64,000 bases of DNA from Deinandra increscens subsp. villosa (GCA_039602395.1 JBCNJP010000006.1:49004325-49068324); one strand, 5' to 3'. Numbered from the stretch's first letter, positions 46,372 to 59,551 are shown. Translations and numbers: made by a program. The notes: a model not told the origin generated them from the letters alone.

Positions 46372-48223
46372 TCTTCATTCCAGACCTGCAACTTCATAGA
46401 TTATGCAATTTTAGAAAGATTAACTCTTAACCACAATCCCAAACACCTACAATTAGACATATTTACCCTCCCAACCAATAATCATCAAGAAAAATAGCAC
46501 TTACTCAAGATGGTCCTGTCGGGGTTGAGCCGCACGCTTCAAGCGAGGGGCCATGGCTCAAATTAGCGCTAGAACGGTGATCGGAAGTGGATTCCGACCA
46601 AGGGGAGGGCGTCAGATGACGGTGACGGAGGCGGAGGCGGTGGTTTGAGGAGTGGCAGCGGCGGTGGTGAGGTGGGAGATTGGGAGTGGTCCGGTGACGA
46701 TTTTTTGCGGGAATAGTGGTGGTGCGGTCGCAAGGCAAAGGCGAGAGTGATGGTGGCTCGCAATGGTGGTGGTAGCCGGTGGTGGTGGGGATCGGAGATG
46801 GTAGGTGACGAGATTAGGGTTTGGAGGAGAGAAAGAGATGAGGGGGAGAGTGGCGGTTGGGGAGCCGGCTCTCCCCTTTTTGTTTCAAATAATTTTAAAA
46901 AAAAAATTCATTTTCCCCCTTCAACTTTGAAAGATGTCCTCAAAACACACAAACTTAAACACCAACCTATTTTCTCTTAAACGAACTTAATTTTTTTTCA
47001 TATCAAAACACCCAAATTTAATCCCGTTCATTACTGAAGGCTTCCCCTAAACTCAAGCCCGAGAGTTTTAATATCTGGCAACTTAACAAAAAAAATTAAA
47101 AAAAAAACAAGATAAACTCAAATTAAGATAAAATTAAAATAACCTAAACTATAAATCTTAATCAACTGAGTTTTGAGTGAAGAGGCATTGTTAGGGATCA
47201 TACCAGATAGTCTGTGACTGAGGAACCCTTCTCAGCTTCAGTTACTTCGCGTGTTCAGGCGATTGCCGGTATTTTGGTCCATCTTTAAACTCATGCCGCT
47301 TTCGCTTACTCAAGCAGTTTCATCACATAGTTTATATTTTAAGGTTTATTAATTATGACAATCTATCCAGGTCACACACATAAGTCCTAGGTATAATTTG
47401 TACACTCTATCAAGTACTTCTGGCTTCCGTACAACATTTTTCACGACACCTTTCCTTAAGCCCAATATCATGCTCCAGACTGGGTTGAGAGAAGAAAGAA
47501 TAGATCACGGAGGTTTTGATGGATAATATACAAAGTCAACTGAATTTTTGAAACATTTTTTAGTAATGCTCTCATCAGTGACAAAGGTTAAGGGTTTTGG
47601 ACGCTTGAGGGTCTCTTTTGATTGTGCACATTGGCATCTTTTTGGTTTATCATATATATACAATGTGATCTAAAACGTACGTGGGTCAGGGAGGTTCCAG
47701 GTCTCCGCTTTCGCAGAACAGAGGAGTCCTGACTCACGTACAACATTCCCAGGTCATTGCTTACGCAAAGCAGAGAGAATGGGATTTTTGAGCATGACAT
47801 CAAAAGTCAGAACCAGGCGTGTGTCTCAGGATTCCTGATGCACAATCAAATAGAAGTTGTACTAACCTAAGTGTGTGCTCCCTTTCAAACATCATACGTT
47901 ATCTTCAGGTGTTGTGATAAAACATACCTTTTGATTGATTGTCAGCAGAGCCTACCAAGCATATCGACCATGAATCACTGCTTTTCACATCCACCTTACA
48001 CGTGTCAGTCAGCAAACACCTGGAAATTTATATCACTTCCCAGCCTGGTCAACCAAAACCAGAAAAAAAAATTTAAAAGCACACACTTTAGAGAAAATAT
48101 ATATCTTATATCTTCCCCTTGCTTTTAGATTTTTTTAATTACAAAAAAACACTATTTTTGTTGTTTTTAATTTTTCAAATTTTTTTTAATAATAATAAAT
48201 GAAACATAAAAACAGTTGCCAGA
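46372..48223 (-). other. Long non-coding spacer between pol and the extra ORF
   Basis: The 1.9 kb includes a GC-rich block (46505-46880, GGTGGTGG and GGCGGAGGCGG runs) and several dinucleotide-biased open frames that look compositional. Poly-A-like and T-rich tracts flank pol at 48060-48200. The spacer may hold a promoter or a splice acceptor for the extra ORF, but nothing specific was identified. Confidence 0.45.
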
Positions 48224-51200
48224 CTACTCATCAAAGGCTATCATCCGGAGGCCTTTGAGACACATTTTAAAATTGGCACTTGGAAGGGGTTTTGTGAACA
48301 TATCTGCCACATTGTCATCCGATGCCACCCGTTCCAAATGAATGAGCCTGCGGTCATAGCAATCCCGAATGAAGTGCGTTTTTATATCTACGTGTTTGGT
48401 TTTGGAGTGCTGCACATGATTTTTCACAATTTGCAATGCAGCATTGTTATCACAAAAAATGGGAGTATCGAAAAAATTCAAACCGTAATCTCCCAGCTGA
48501 TGCTGCAACCATACCACCTGTGAACAACAAGCAGATGCAGCCACATATTCTGCTTCGGCTGTCGACTGGGACACCGTGTGCTGCTTCTTGCTCTGCCAGG
48601 ATACCAACCTGTCACCTAAAAATTGAGCTCCAGCAGATGTGGATTTCCTGTCAAGCTCATTACCGCCATAATCGCTGTCAGAAAAAACATACAGATTAAA
48701 TCCTGACTCTTTAGGGTACCAGAGGCCTAGTCGAGGCCGACCCTTCAAATATTTAAAAATACGTTTAATAGCAGAGAGATGAGAGAGTTTAGGATTAGCC
48801 TGATAGCGTGCACATTGGCACACAGCTAGCATGATGTCTGGACGGCTGGCGGTTAAGTACATCAAGGACCCAATCATAGACCGGTACATGTGTTCGCTCA
48901 CCGGTTGACCGTCTGGATCCCTGGTAATTGCTGGTCTGGCCGCCATAGGTGTGGAGACAGGCTTTGCATCCATCATTTTATATTTCTCCAAAATTTCTGT
49001 GACATATTTGTCCTGATGGATAAGTATCCCATTGTCACTTTGCTTTACTTGTAAGGCGAGGAAAAACTCCATCTCGCCCATCTGACTCATCTCAGACTTT
49101 GTGCGCATTACCTTCTCAAACTCTTTGCACAAGTCTTCATTGGTTGAACCGAAGATAATGTCATCAACATATACTTGCACCATGATTATGTCATTCCCAA
49201 CCTCCTTCCTGAAAAGTGTTTGATCCACTATGCCTCTTGTGTACCCGTTTGCTAGAAGATGATCAGTCAGAGTCTTGTACCAATACCGAGGGGCCTGGTG
49301 TAAGCCATACAAGGCCTTGTCTAGCTTGAACACATGATACGGGTGTTCTTCATCAATGAAACCAGGAGGTTGAGTGACATATACCTCTTCATCCATTTCG
49401 GCATATAAAAAGGTTGTTTTCACGTCCAACTGATAGACCGTGAAATTCATGTAGGATGTATAGGCTAAGAAAACTCTTATCGCCTCTAAACGGGCAACTG
49501 GTGCATATACTTCATCATAATCCACTCCTTGAATCTGTTTGTGACCTTGAACCACCAACCTGACCTTGTTTCTGACAATGATGTCGTTGTCATCCTTTTT
49601 GTTCTTATAAAGCCACCGAGTAGTGATGACCTTTTTGTCAGCAGGCCGTTCTACTAACCTCCAAACTTGAAGCCGTGAGAATTGGTTTAGTTCTTCATGC
49701 ATAGCCTCTACCCAACTAGGGTCTGTCAAGGCCATAGTGATGTTGGGGGGCTCAATTTGTGAAATGAAACAGGAGTACGTACAATGATTGATGTCCCCTG
49801 ATTGGCTTCTTGTTACCACCCCGGATGCTAACGGACCAATGATGTTTTCCAAGGGGTGGTGTTTATGGATTCTTGTTTTTGCAACGGCTTGAACGGGGAT
49901 TTCAGGAGGTAAATTTGATTGATCGGGTTCATCATTTGTTTCAACTTCACCTTCTGTATCGGCTCCCTGTGTTTCTGGAGTGTCGGAACCGGGGTTGACA
50001 TCTGCTTCATGAACATCTACAGGATCTGCAGACTCCTGTACTGGTGTGGTTTCAATTCCAGGGGCAACAACTGGAGCCTTGGCAACGGAGTATGGTAAGG
50101 ACGGTCCTGAAACTGGATCTGCAAATAATTCTTCAGCGATGACAGGTTCCAAACCAAACGGACGGAAGAATTGATTATAGTCAAAAGCATGAGGAGGACC
50201 CACTCCACCATCTGATGGATTTTCTTCTAGCCAATCCACATTGGTGGATTCCATCACAATCCTGGTAGTTTTGTTGAATACCCTGTAAGCAGAGCTGGCA
50301 GAGTAACCTACAAAATAACATTCATCAGATTTAGCTGCAAATTTAGGTACATCGGTGTTTACTAAGACGGTGCAGAGGCACCCAAAAGCCCGAAGGTGGC
50401 CAATTCTGGGCTTATCATGGTAGATCAGCTCATATGGGGTTTTCTGCTGCCGCTTATTGATGAGAACCCAATTCTGGACATAACACGCAGTGTTAACTGC
50501 TTCTGCCCAAAACATAGTCGGTAGCTTTGAGTCACACAGCATAGTACGAGCTGCTTCAATCAGGGTCCTGTTGCGTCGTTCTGCAACGCCATTCTGTTGA
50601 GGGGTGTAGGGGGCACTGTATTGATGCTCAATTCCCTGATCAGCGCAGAAGTTATCAATACTTTGATTTTTAAACTCAGTCCCATTATCACTCCTGATGG
50701 CCTTCACTTTCTGTTTCAATTTGTTTTCAATGAGCTTGATGAAAGCAATCAGTATACCTGCAACATCACTTTTCTTTGACAAGAAAAACACCTAAGTGAA
50801 ACGAGAAAAATCGTCAGTAATAACTAAACAAAATGCACATCGGTTAAGACTTAACATACTGACTGGACCAAATAGGTCCATGTGAAGCAGCTCCAGTGCG
50901 GATGAAATTCTGCTGAACACCTTCGGTTTGTGTGGTCGTTTGTGCTGCTTCCCCTTAGCACAAGCCACACATTTCTCCTTGAGCACAAATTCTTTGATTG
51001 GAAGGTCTTTAACAAGTCCTCCCTAGCAAGGCGATTCAGATTCTTCAGATTCATGTGCCCCAATCTTCTGTGCCACAACTGAGCGTGGTTCTCAGCAGTT
51101 TTAGAAAGGAGACAGGCCACCTCAGATGTGGGGGGTTTCTGCATGTTGAGCACATAGGAGTTACCATATCTTGGTGTTCTCTTCAGCACCCAATCGTCAG

Positions 51201-51273
51201 GGATGGAGTATCCAGGTTTAAGAATAAGACATTCTTTATTGTTGAAGAGGACTGGATACTCCCGATCACATAT
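48224..51273 (-). pseudogene. pol: Pol of the copia element: integrase, reverse transcriptase, RNase H
   Basis: The GAG-pre-integrase motif (LWHRRLGHMNLKNLNRLA) is followed by the integrase core with LLHMDLFGPV, SDNGTEF (about plus 50676-50696) and GVAERRNRTLIEAARTML, giving D, D and E. The RT follows with WVEAMHEELNQF, QLDVKTTFLYAEMDEEVY, ALYGLHQAPRYWY and catalytic YVDDI (about plus 49159-49173). RNase H has SDSDYGGNELDRKSTSA, EYVAASACCSQ and DNNAA. It ends with a stop at 48224. Lesions: a frame change near 51020 within the pre-integrase region and an in-frame TAG at 50792-50794 in the integrase. From 50791 to 48224 the frame is open for 855 codons. Confidence 0.92.
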
Positions 51274-53295
51274 CTATGAAACACTTAACAAGCTGTGTTT
51301 TAACTGCTCAACATAATTGACATCATTGAAGCTGAGACAACCATTGCGCACTGTGCCTTTTGGACTGATATATCCTCCAACTCCTCCGGCGAATGACACA
51401 TACCCTCCATCAAATTTTTTCAGGTCTTGCAGTAGGGATAGGTCACCCGTCATATGCCTGGAACAACCACTATCAACGTACCATAGGTTGCTGACAGGCC
51501 TCCTTGGCTGTTCCTGCATACATAGGAGAAGTTAGTTAGATTTAGGTACCCAGACCTTTTTAAGACTGGTTAACGTAGGCCTGTAATTGTATGGCTCAAA
51601 GGATGATGGTTTTGTAGTGCAACTTGGTGGATGCATCTCCTTTGCTTTGTTGTGAACCTGTTTTCTTTTTGAGGGAATTTGATAAACAATAGTTTTTGTC
51701 GGTTTAGCTTCATCAAATTGTTTAGAGTGTTTTTTATACACTCCTTTGGGAACATACTCTTGGTTCACCTTCTTTTTAACATTCCAGTTGTCATGAGAAA
51801 AATGTTTATCATGCAAAACAGGTTCAGACACAATTACTGATTTTTTGACAGGTTTGTTATGTTTTTGAGAATCAGTTTTGTGGCTGCCAAGAGATTTTTG
51901 GGTCAGTTTGGTTTTCTGTCCCTTTGGTTGAGAAGCATGCTTCTTCTTCTCACCTTGTGCCTTAGGTCTAAAAGGCACACTATTCTGCACCTTTTGTTTG
52001 TGAGGTGCAGACTTTTTGGTCACTGTGGGTGCCTTTGGACCTGTTGGTGCTTTCAGCTTGGTGTTTGCCTTTTCAGGGACAGGTTTGTTGTTTGTGCCAC
52101 CATATGATTGCCCATGATTATTTTTAACGTGAGTTTTGGGAAAGTAGGGTTCATATGGCCTATGTAAGCAATTTCTTGCCACATGTCCGGGATTTCCACA
52201 CACATGGCAAGACTGCTTCTTTGGGTAAGCGGGAGTTTGTGAATAGATCTTTCCTGTGGATATCCATGAAGGTTTATCATTTTTATTAATCCAACAGACT
52301 TTGCCTCTGGGCCTAGTTGTTAACACATACTCCCGTTGTACCGGCACAAACTGGTCATACACTGAGTTTACCTCAGGATATGGGATAAGATCACGTGGCC
52401 TGTTCACCTGCACATTCTGCACATTCTTAGTATCACAAACATTTACATTAGCATTCACCTTCACATTATCACACACAGAAGCATTCAAATTCACACCAAC
52501 ATCAGATGTATGCAAATCAGAATTCATAGGTTTGGAACCAGCAACCCGTGGTTCCTTACCTTTTCTCAAAATTCTCACATGTCCTAGAGGTTTAGTAACT
52601 TTATCATCACAAGCACCAAATTTAAAATTGTCACGCAAAGCAGTTTTATCAAAGACATCAAACTCAGCAAATTTAAGTTTGGAACCATCAATAGGAAAAC
52701 CAGTTTTATTCCAATCAAATTTTTCAAAAGACTCTTGATTTGAAAGACTTGAAGTTTCTGCCTTTACACTTCCATTACTGCTAACTACATCTGCACAAGA
52801 AGTAGAAGTGTTAGTGGAGTTAGAAGTAGGAGATGAGATTTTTATAGGGCATTCAGACAGTCTTTTGTCTATGTCGGCTAAAGAATCTATTGTCCCCTTT
52901 GATGGTGTATGTTCAGAAATCATTTCATGCATATGGGGCATGGGGACAGTGTGAGTTGATGTTTCTTCTTTGATATCATCTCCAAAACCTAGACCTGAAT
53001 TTTGTTGAACATATTTCATCCTAACGTCAGAGTTATAGAAAAGAGATCTTGCTTCCAGCATTTTTGATTGAATCTTATTATTAGCGTCTATCTTACTTTG
53101 AGATTTAGCAAGTTGATCTCTCAATTCTTCTACCTCTTTAGTTAGTTTTTCAACTTTTGTGTTAGCAACTCTCAACAGGACCCTAGTGTCACTTAATTGA
53201 TTGTCAAGGTTCGTCACATCAAGCTTAGCTGCTTCATACTTATCCCTATTTACTTTAGCCATATCTTTGAAATTATTTGATTCTCTATTGGCGCG
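51274..53295 (-). pseudogene. Gag C-terminal region, second zinc knuckle and protease of the copia element
   Basis: This stretch continues the gag frame. A coiled-coil segment (KVEKLTKEVEELRDQLAKSQ) is followed by a long low-complexity Asn/Lys/Ser-rich part, a CCHC knuckle (CHVCGNPGHVARNC, about plus 52165-52206), a Lys/Pro-rich tail and the protease active site in WYVDSGCSRHMTG (DSG at plus 51467-51475). Stops interrupt at 51532-51534 and 51274-51276; the latter is a TAG in a Gln-like position where the frame simply continues. The second knuckle far downstream of the first is unusual for short copia gags but fits large SIRE-type gags. Confidence 0.8.
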
Positions 53296-54876
53296 TTAAC
53301 AGTTTAGGGATTCATAATGAAATTTAGATTCATATTCTTTGTAAGCATTAAATACTTCCACACAATGAGAACAAGAACAGTTGCATACCTGTGTGTTGTT
53401 GGATTTGGCTTCAGGCCCTGGACCAGTATTCACCATGAATGCATGTTGATTCATTTCCAGTGCTTCTCTCTCTGCTTCTTCCTCAGCTAACATAGCAATG
53501 TGCGTAAGACTTAGACTGAGATCATCAGCCTGAGTAGACCAGTCATAACCTCATGGGGTGCTTTGAACAACAAGAGCTTTATCATCGGCTCCTACCTCCC
53601 TTTTCTTGACATTCTGTTTTTCATCACCTTTAGCACCTCTTTCAACTTTAGGCTTGGTGCAATCTCTGGCATAGTGACCATATTCATTACAGTTGAAGCA
53701 TCTCAAGTTGGCTTTGTTGAAAGATAGCTTTACCCCTTTGCCATCATTCTATGTTTTTCTCCCAGTTCTTGCCATATACTGCTTGGCTCTCAGAGCGGAC
53801 ATTCCCATTTGATAAGATATGTCCATCTTTTCAAGGTCATCTGGGTTCACCTGATTCACATCCTCATGGGACAGGTCATTTGGAAGTAAAGTACCTGCAA
53901 CCAAAGCTTGATAACAACTCATTATTCCTACTCCCAAGGCAAAACTAAAATCTTTAGCTAATGTGTTAACATCCAATGTAACCAAGTTAGAGCCATTTGA
54001 GGAACTGGATCCACTAGCAGTTTGAGAAATAAAGGCTAGTGGTCTTGATGTCAGATCAACCGTTTGAGTTGCTGGAACACTGGGCTGCGATATAAAGGCT
54101 TGATTCACTTGTTTGGCAGCTGCTCCAATTCCTTGTTTTCTTGCCCTCTTAAGTTTCTTTTCTTCATAAGCTCGAATTGTAGACATGAGAGAGCTAAGGG
54201 TTGCTGTGTTCAAGTCCAGGACTCCTTCCACTACCTCCACTGTGCTATCCCAGTTGGGGGGTAAAGAACTAATCAGCTTCTTGTTGACTTCCTTTTGAGT
54301 GTATGTCACATCAGCTTCTTTCATTGCTGTGACGATCTTGATGAACCTTTGCAATTGAGTTTCTATATTCTCACCATGTACGTAGTTGAAGTCATTGAAT
54401 TGCTCTCTACGGTTCTCTTTCCTTGACTCCCTCATATCTGAGTTTCCTTCATATGCATCAACTAGAGCATCCCACAAAGTTTTAGCAGACTTGTATTCCT
54501 TGAAGGCTTCAGCAACCTCAAATGAGAGTGCCATAGTTAATGCAGCAAGAGCCTTCGTATCCTTTTCCACCTTGTCCCAATCAGTGTCTGACCATTCATG
54601 CTTCTCTTTTATCACATCAGGTTTTCCAGTTGTTTGAGTCTTTGGAACATAATCTCCAGTTTCAATAGATCTCATAATCTTGGGATCATTGTAGTTAACA
54701 TAGTTGACGAACCTGTACTTCCAGCTCATGAAGTCCTTTCCTGAGGTCAATCTTGGTGGTCTTGTTGCGGTACCGATTTGAGCATCCATTTCCAGAGTAG
54801 CAGAAGAAAGATTAGCCATGTCAAAAGCCATTGAAAAGGGTTTTCGGTTGGGTCGAAAACTACTTTCCGGTTGCAA
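53296..54876 (-). pseudogene. gag: Gag of the copia element (UBN2-type), interrupted
   Basis: Probable start at the Met near 54831 (MAFDMANLSS); an upstream in-frame Met at 54876 lies within leader repeats. Gag core phrases: SWKYRFVNYV, MALSFEVAEAFKEYKSAKTLWDAL, ETQLQRFIKIVTAMKEADV and LISSLPPNWDSTVEVVEGVL. The first CCHC knuckle (CFNCNEYGHYARDC) lies at about plus 53659-53700. In-frame stops occur at 53749-53751 (in a Trp-like position), 53551-53553 and 53296-53298. A Cys-rich segment (CNCSCSHCVEVF) precedes the last stop. Gag would assemble the particle; this copy cannot produce it in full. Confidence 0.85.
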
Positions 54877-55290
54877 AAGGTTTGGATCGAAAAGCGGTTT
54901 TCGATCAAGCAGGGTCGGATCGAAAAGGGTTTCTAATTAAGCTGGGATGAATCGAAAAGGGTTTCCGATCGCAAAGGGTTTCCGATCGCAAAGGGTTGGA
55001 TCGAAAAGAGGATTTGATCGAAAAGAGGATTTGATCAAAAAGTCTCGAAAGGGACTTTCCGATTGTGATATGCCGGCGATCGAAAAGTCACTGAGTACTT
55101 TCCGATTGAGACTTCTGATCGAGAAGTCGCAATTTAGCACTTTTCGACTGAATGATGACTGATCGAAAATACACTAAGGGTCTTTCTTGATCAAAAGAGA
55201 GCAGCAGATGAGGGTTTTCGATCAGAATGTCTGATCGAAAAGTCTTGATTTGGATCGAAAAGTCTTCAACGAGCAAACACAGGGTCTCGA
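54832..55290 (-). repeat. Cluster 2 of GATCGARAAG decamers, in the 5' leader of the copia element
   Basis: About 15-17 exact or degenerate copies (GATCGAAAAG, GATCGCAAAGG, GATCGAGAAG, GATCAAAAG) lie on the plus strand with irregular spacing, all in the orientation of cluster 1. They cover the stretch between the primer site and gag, where packaging and translation signals normally lie. Confidence 0.9.
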
Positions 55291-55427
55291 AAGCGTCTGT
55301 CTTTTGATTCACAACTCGCAAAAAACTTCTGACTTGTGCTAACTGCTGTGAAACACGAAAACACTCAAACTGTTAGTTACCAAAACTCGAATCCGATATC
55401 GCGAGAGCCGCGAAACTTGCGTTTCTT

Positions 55428-55440
55428 GGATCTGATACCA
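55428..55440 (-). promoter_or_regulatory. Primer binding site of the copia element
   Basis: The minus strand reads TGGTATCAGATCC two bases after the LTR end, matching initiator-methionine tRNA except near its end (canonical GAGCC). Confidence 0.85.
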
Positions 55441-55442
55441 AT

Positions 55443-55893
55443 TGTAAGGATCGAATCAACCCTCACGCGATATCAATGCTTATTAATCTCGTGCGGAATC
55501 CGATTAACAAGTGATTCAAGTAGAAATCAAAAGGAATATAGCAAATACAAGAAAATACTTAAAGAAACACAAACCGAATTGCAACGCTTGATAAAGATCC
55601 GATTACTACACTTGAGAGTTACGAATTCACAAAGTGAATTCGGTACACACTTGAATCCGCCAACCACACTTGCAAAACCCTAGTGAACCAACAACCAAAA
55701 ACACCTAGATTAGCTAACCTTATATAGGAAAGCCTAACTTGTTAACCAAGCAAAAAATATTTCGGCCCACATGGCCTAATTCCGACCGGACTCAAGACAC
55801 ATCAACAACCCATAAACTAATTAACCCAATTACAATTAGAACTAGCCCAAAAGATTTCTAATGCAAAAGCCTAAAACAATTATGGTCTCTACA
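55443..55893 (-). repeat. 5' LTR of the copia element
   Basis: This 451-bp copy is about 98% identical to the LTR at 43063-43515. It ends against TAAGG at 55894-55898, the right copy of the target duplication. Confidence 0.9.
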
Positions 55894-56783
55894 TAAGGTC
55901 ACTGTAATTGCACTTAAGAACAGCAACCATATTCAATGAATATCAAGGGCACTGTAAATTGCTAGGCTCAGAAAAGAAAACCAAAATCATCATAGCTAAT
56001 CTTGAAGCCACCGGTGGTGGAGACACACCGAGGACCGGCAGCCACCAAACCACCATCTACCAAACATATAACCATCCAAAGAGGTTCAAATCGCCTTAAG
56101 ATCATCATAACCAAACCTCCAGAGCATCGGAAAGGGATAACGGGAATCAAATCAGGCTCAAACCATACCAACATCATCAAACATATCTGATTTAACAACA
56201 CTACGCCTCAATAACATCATCAAACATAATCAAAACCAAGAAAACCAACGAAGTTAAAGGCCACACCCGAAAGAGAAGTAATTTAAAATACCCCTAAACA
56301 CCACCATTACAAATGTAACATGGCAATCCCAAAATCGAGGCGTCAAAAGCAACACGTATAACATGGAGATCGAACACCAAAAGCACCAAACACAACCAAA
56401 TCAATACTCCATCGGTACAAAACCGAAACCAAATGGTCCTTCTCAGATTTGAGCTTTTAAAAGACCCAAAAGCGTAGCACAATATCTGGATTTTCAGATC
56501 TGGAAGAGAGAATCAACCAAACCTAAAATCAATTCATCAAAAGCAACATGAACAACCAAAAGAGTGTAGATCGAACACCAAAAGCACCAAACAAATCGAC
56601 CAAAATATCTGGTTTATCAGATCTGAACAAAGAATCAACCGAACCCAAAAATCAATTCATCAAAAGCAACATAAACAACCAAAACAGTGTAAATCGAACA
56701 ACCAAAATATCTGGGTTTTAAATCTAGAACAGAGAATCAACCATACCTTCATCGCTTCAACGTAAACGGAGCAACGACGGTGG

Positions 56784-56786
<3 letters not shown>

Positions 56787-56855
<69 letters not shown>
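56787..56855. repeat. Compound (AT)n(GA)n microsatellite
   Basis: About 23 AT units are followed by about 11 GA units without interruption. Confidence 0.95.
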
Positions 56856-56857
<2 letters not shown>

Positions 56858-56977
56858 ATTGTCCGGCTCCAATTTCTTAAACGCCAGAATCTTAACATGT
56901 ATGTCAAAGGAAAATCGTAACATGTGTATCAAAGGAAAAACTCCAGCACCATTAAACAACAATTACATAAATATTAC

Positions 56978-57071
56978 CAGCAAAACCGCTGATAGATCCA
57001 ATCAGAGAAAGCTTAGCGTTGGCCTGAAAAGGAGCATCGACAAAAGGGAGCCGATCAACGACAGAAACCAT
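56978..57071 (-). pseudogene. Candidate first exon of a gene fragment
   Basis: On the minus strand ATG at 57071 opens MVSVVDRLPFVDAPF and runs to a CTG-GTAATA donor at 56978. It could belong to the same gene fragment as the blocks at 42650-42990, which lie on the same strand across the copia insertion. The parent gene is not recognised. Confidence 0.25.
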
Positions 57072-59551
57072 CCGACCGACAAACCCTAAACGCAAAAAAA
57101 ACCCAGAATCAAATGTGAAAATGATTAGCCAGAGTGAGAGAGATAAATGGCAGAGGACTTGTAGAGAGATAAATGGCAGAGGACTGCAGAGAGATAAATG
57201 GCAGTGGCGTGTTGCGTAAGATGAGGAGATGCAGTGCTTTCTTCTTTTCTTTATTGAATTAACCTGTAGGAAAAAAAACAAATGACTTGTACAAATAGCA
57301 AAGTAACTTGTACCTTACTTTTAAATTTGTGCTTCAAAAACTTGTACAACATGTTTAAAAGCTGGTACCATATGTGCATTGGAGGTTTGTACAACATGTT
57401 TTTAGAGATTGTACCATAAGTTGTATTATGTTAATATAGGATAATAATCTTATTAAAACAAATTCTATTAAAACTATTGTATTTTAGAGGGTAAATTTGT
57501 AATAAAATAACAATTTTTATCATACGCTATTAATTTTTCTCCATCAAAAACATCTCTTCCTCTCAACCCTTATTATCTCCTTCATAGAAACCTTTATAAA
57601 TGTTGTCCTATACAAATATTATGTATTGAAAATCTATATTATGGATTTGATTATGACCTTTAGAAAATTAATAGTTCATTGACATAGTTATTGCATCCAA
57701 CCCCACACCTAATGACTACAATTTTTAAGCTATGAGAACCAAACATTAGAGACCCCTTATTTTGGATATACATGTTTTCACTATAAATAATACTATTTTG
57801 ACGCATACAGTCGCAAAAGAGTATCCCTAAATTATGTAAGAGTGGTTGCCCTTTAGTATCTATGTAACTTAAAAATTAATATGAGATTTAGAGACAAAGA
57901 GCTACTTGGCAGACTTGGAAACCTTTAAAACTGTTTTTTCCTTTCGTTATCACAGTAAACATGCACACTAAATGATGTGTCGTTTTTAAAAGTTTTTAAC
58001 TTCCTACCTGAGAAAACACAAATAGTATTTGCACAACTACATTTGTACAGACAACTAAAGAAAATGAAGAGAACTAAAAATGTCATGCAAACTAAAAAGC
58101 TATAGAATTAATGAAAGCCAAACTCCACAAATTATAACCATACAGGTTGATAACGTCATATGATAGGAAAATCTAAAGCATTAGGACCATAGAAAAACAC
58201 TAACCTTTAAGAGAAAATACCAGCCAAGTTCATATATACATATATATAATGGACTTCTGTAAAGCCCAGATAGCTGTAGAAGATTGAATGAACACAAAAT
58301 GTTTTGAATCAAGAACTTGATAGGATGAATATGGAGAGGATCAACGAAGATTTTGATAGGAATTTTACTTCACAATATTATACACCAAACAAGTTTTGAA
58401 GTTTACAATACACATATTATACACCCAACAAAACAAGAACATGGTTATTTGACCAAACCGGTTCGAATAATAACCATTTCTTATAACCTAATTTCCAACC
58501 TACCAAATTGGTTAATCGAAAAAACCATTAAACAAACGGTTTTATTTTAAATATTTTTATTTAGTAAAAAATAAACAGAAGAAAGATTACTCACGTGCAC
58601 TTGCATTTCAGTAGAGAACACTCCAAGTCTGCAATCACATTAAAAGGGAATAACCGTGAGGAAAAAAACGTAAAATCACTTCCAGTTAACCAAACAAAAG
58701 TAAACAATATACTTGATATATATCAGTTTATCAAAGCAGTGGGCTTAGTTCATCACAGTAGAGCAGAGTTTCTCAAGATAAAGGAAACAACAATAATAAA
58801 AAAAATTGTCCGATATAACAAAACAATAATTTCATATAATAAGATATGCTTATAAGTCAACGGTCACACTAAAATCCATAAGAAAGATATAGAACACGTG
58901 CTTAAGTCAAACACAACAATTAGCCATAAATTACCAACCTTAGGGCCAGTTATGTAATGACGTAGAACCATTCCATGTCAAAATTAGGTTTTTCCCCTTA
59001 CACCATGTTGATCTAATGACCTGTAAAACCCTAGACAAAAGAAACGATTAGCCTATCGAATAAAAAAACCCTAAGAAACAAAAGGGGTAAAAGAAAGATC
59101 AAATTTATAAGAAGAAAAGACCACTGAATTCGATCACATTATCATCGAATTTAAGATGAATCAAATGAAAAACGGAGCCATGGAGCAACTGCCAGAAGCA
59201 ATTTGAAAAAAAAAAGCGCGAGAGAGAAGAAGATAAACCTGCATGTGTGAAAGAACGAAGATTTCAGATAACGGAGGGGAAAACGATAAGGTCGCCTATG
59301 CCATGTCCTCTCACAGCCGCCCTCGTCTTCTCCATATAGAAATGTAAATGAAGATGTTTCTGTTATCTCTCTCTGTCTGGCTTTCTTTCTTTCCGGAACA
59401 GAGAAGTAAGAAACGTGGGTTGAAAAGAAGAAGTAGTGCTTTTATGTGTTTCAATCTTATTGGCAGAAATTATGTGTTGTTAAAATGTTATTAGTTAGAA
59501 CGAAATACAATAATTATGTGTCAGGGGTCAGGAATTGTTTTTGTTATATAT

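Larger units (their letters stand above)
43063..55893 (-). mobile_element. Complete Ty1/copia LTR retrotransposon, SIRE-like, 12.8 kb
   Basis: Two LTRs of 453 and 451 bp, a tRNA-iMet primer site, a polypurine tract and target duplications CAAGG (43058-43062) and TAAGG (55894-55898, 4 of 5 identical) define the element. Gene order on the minus strand is leader, gag, protease, integrase, RT, RNase H, long spacer, extra ORF. Integrase before RT makes it Ty1/copia. RT phrases such as VYVDDIIFGSTN, the large size and the extra ORF after pol indicate the SIRE (Maximus) lineage. The LTRs differ by about 9 substitutions and one 2-bp indel (roughly 2%), so insertion is recent. Confidence 0.9.

Noticed and set aside
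46505..46980. GC-rich ORFs on both strands inside the copia spacer
   Set aside because: They overlap on opposite strands, are low-complexity (Arg, His, Ser, Pro or Gly, Trp) and resemble no retroelement protein.
56660..56962. ORF containing an Ile-Tyr repeat
   Set aside because: It is a translation of the AT microsatellite.
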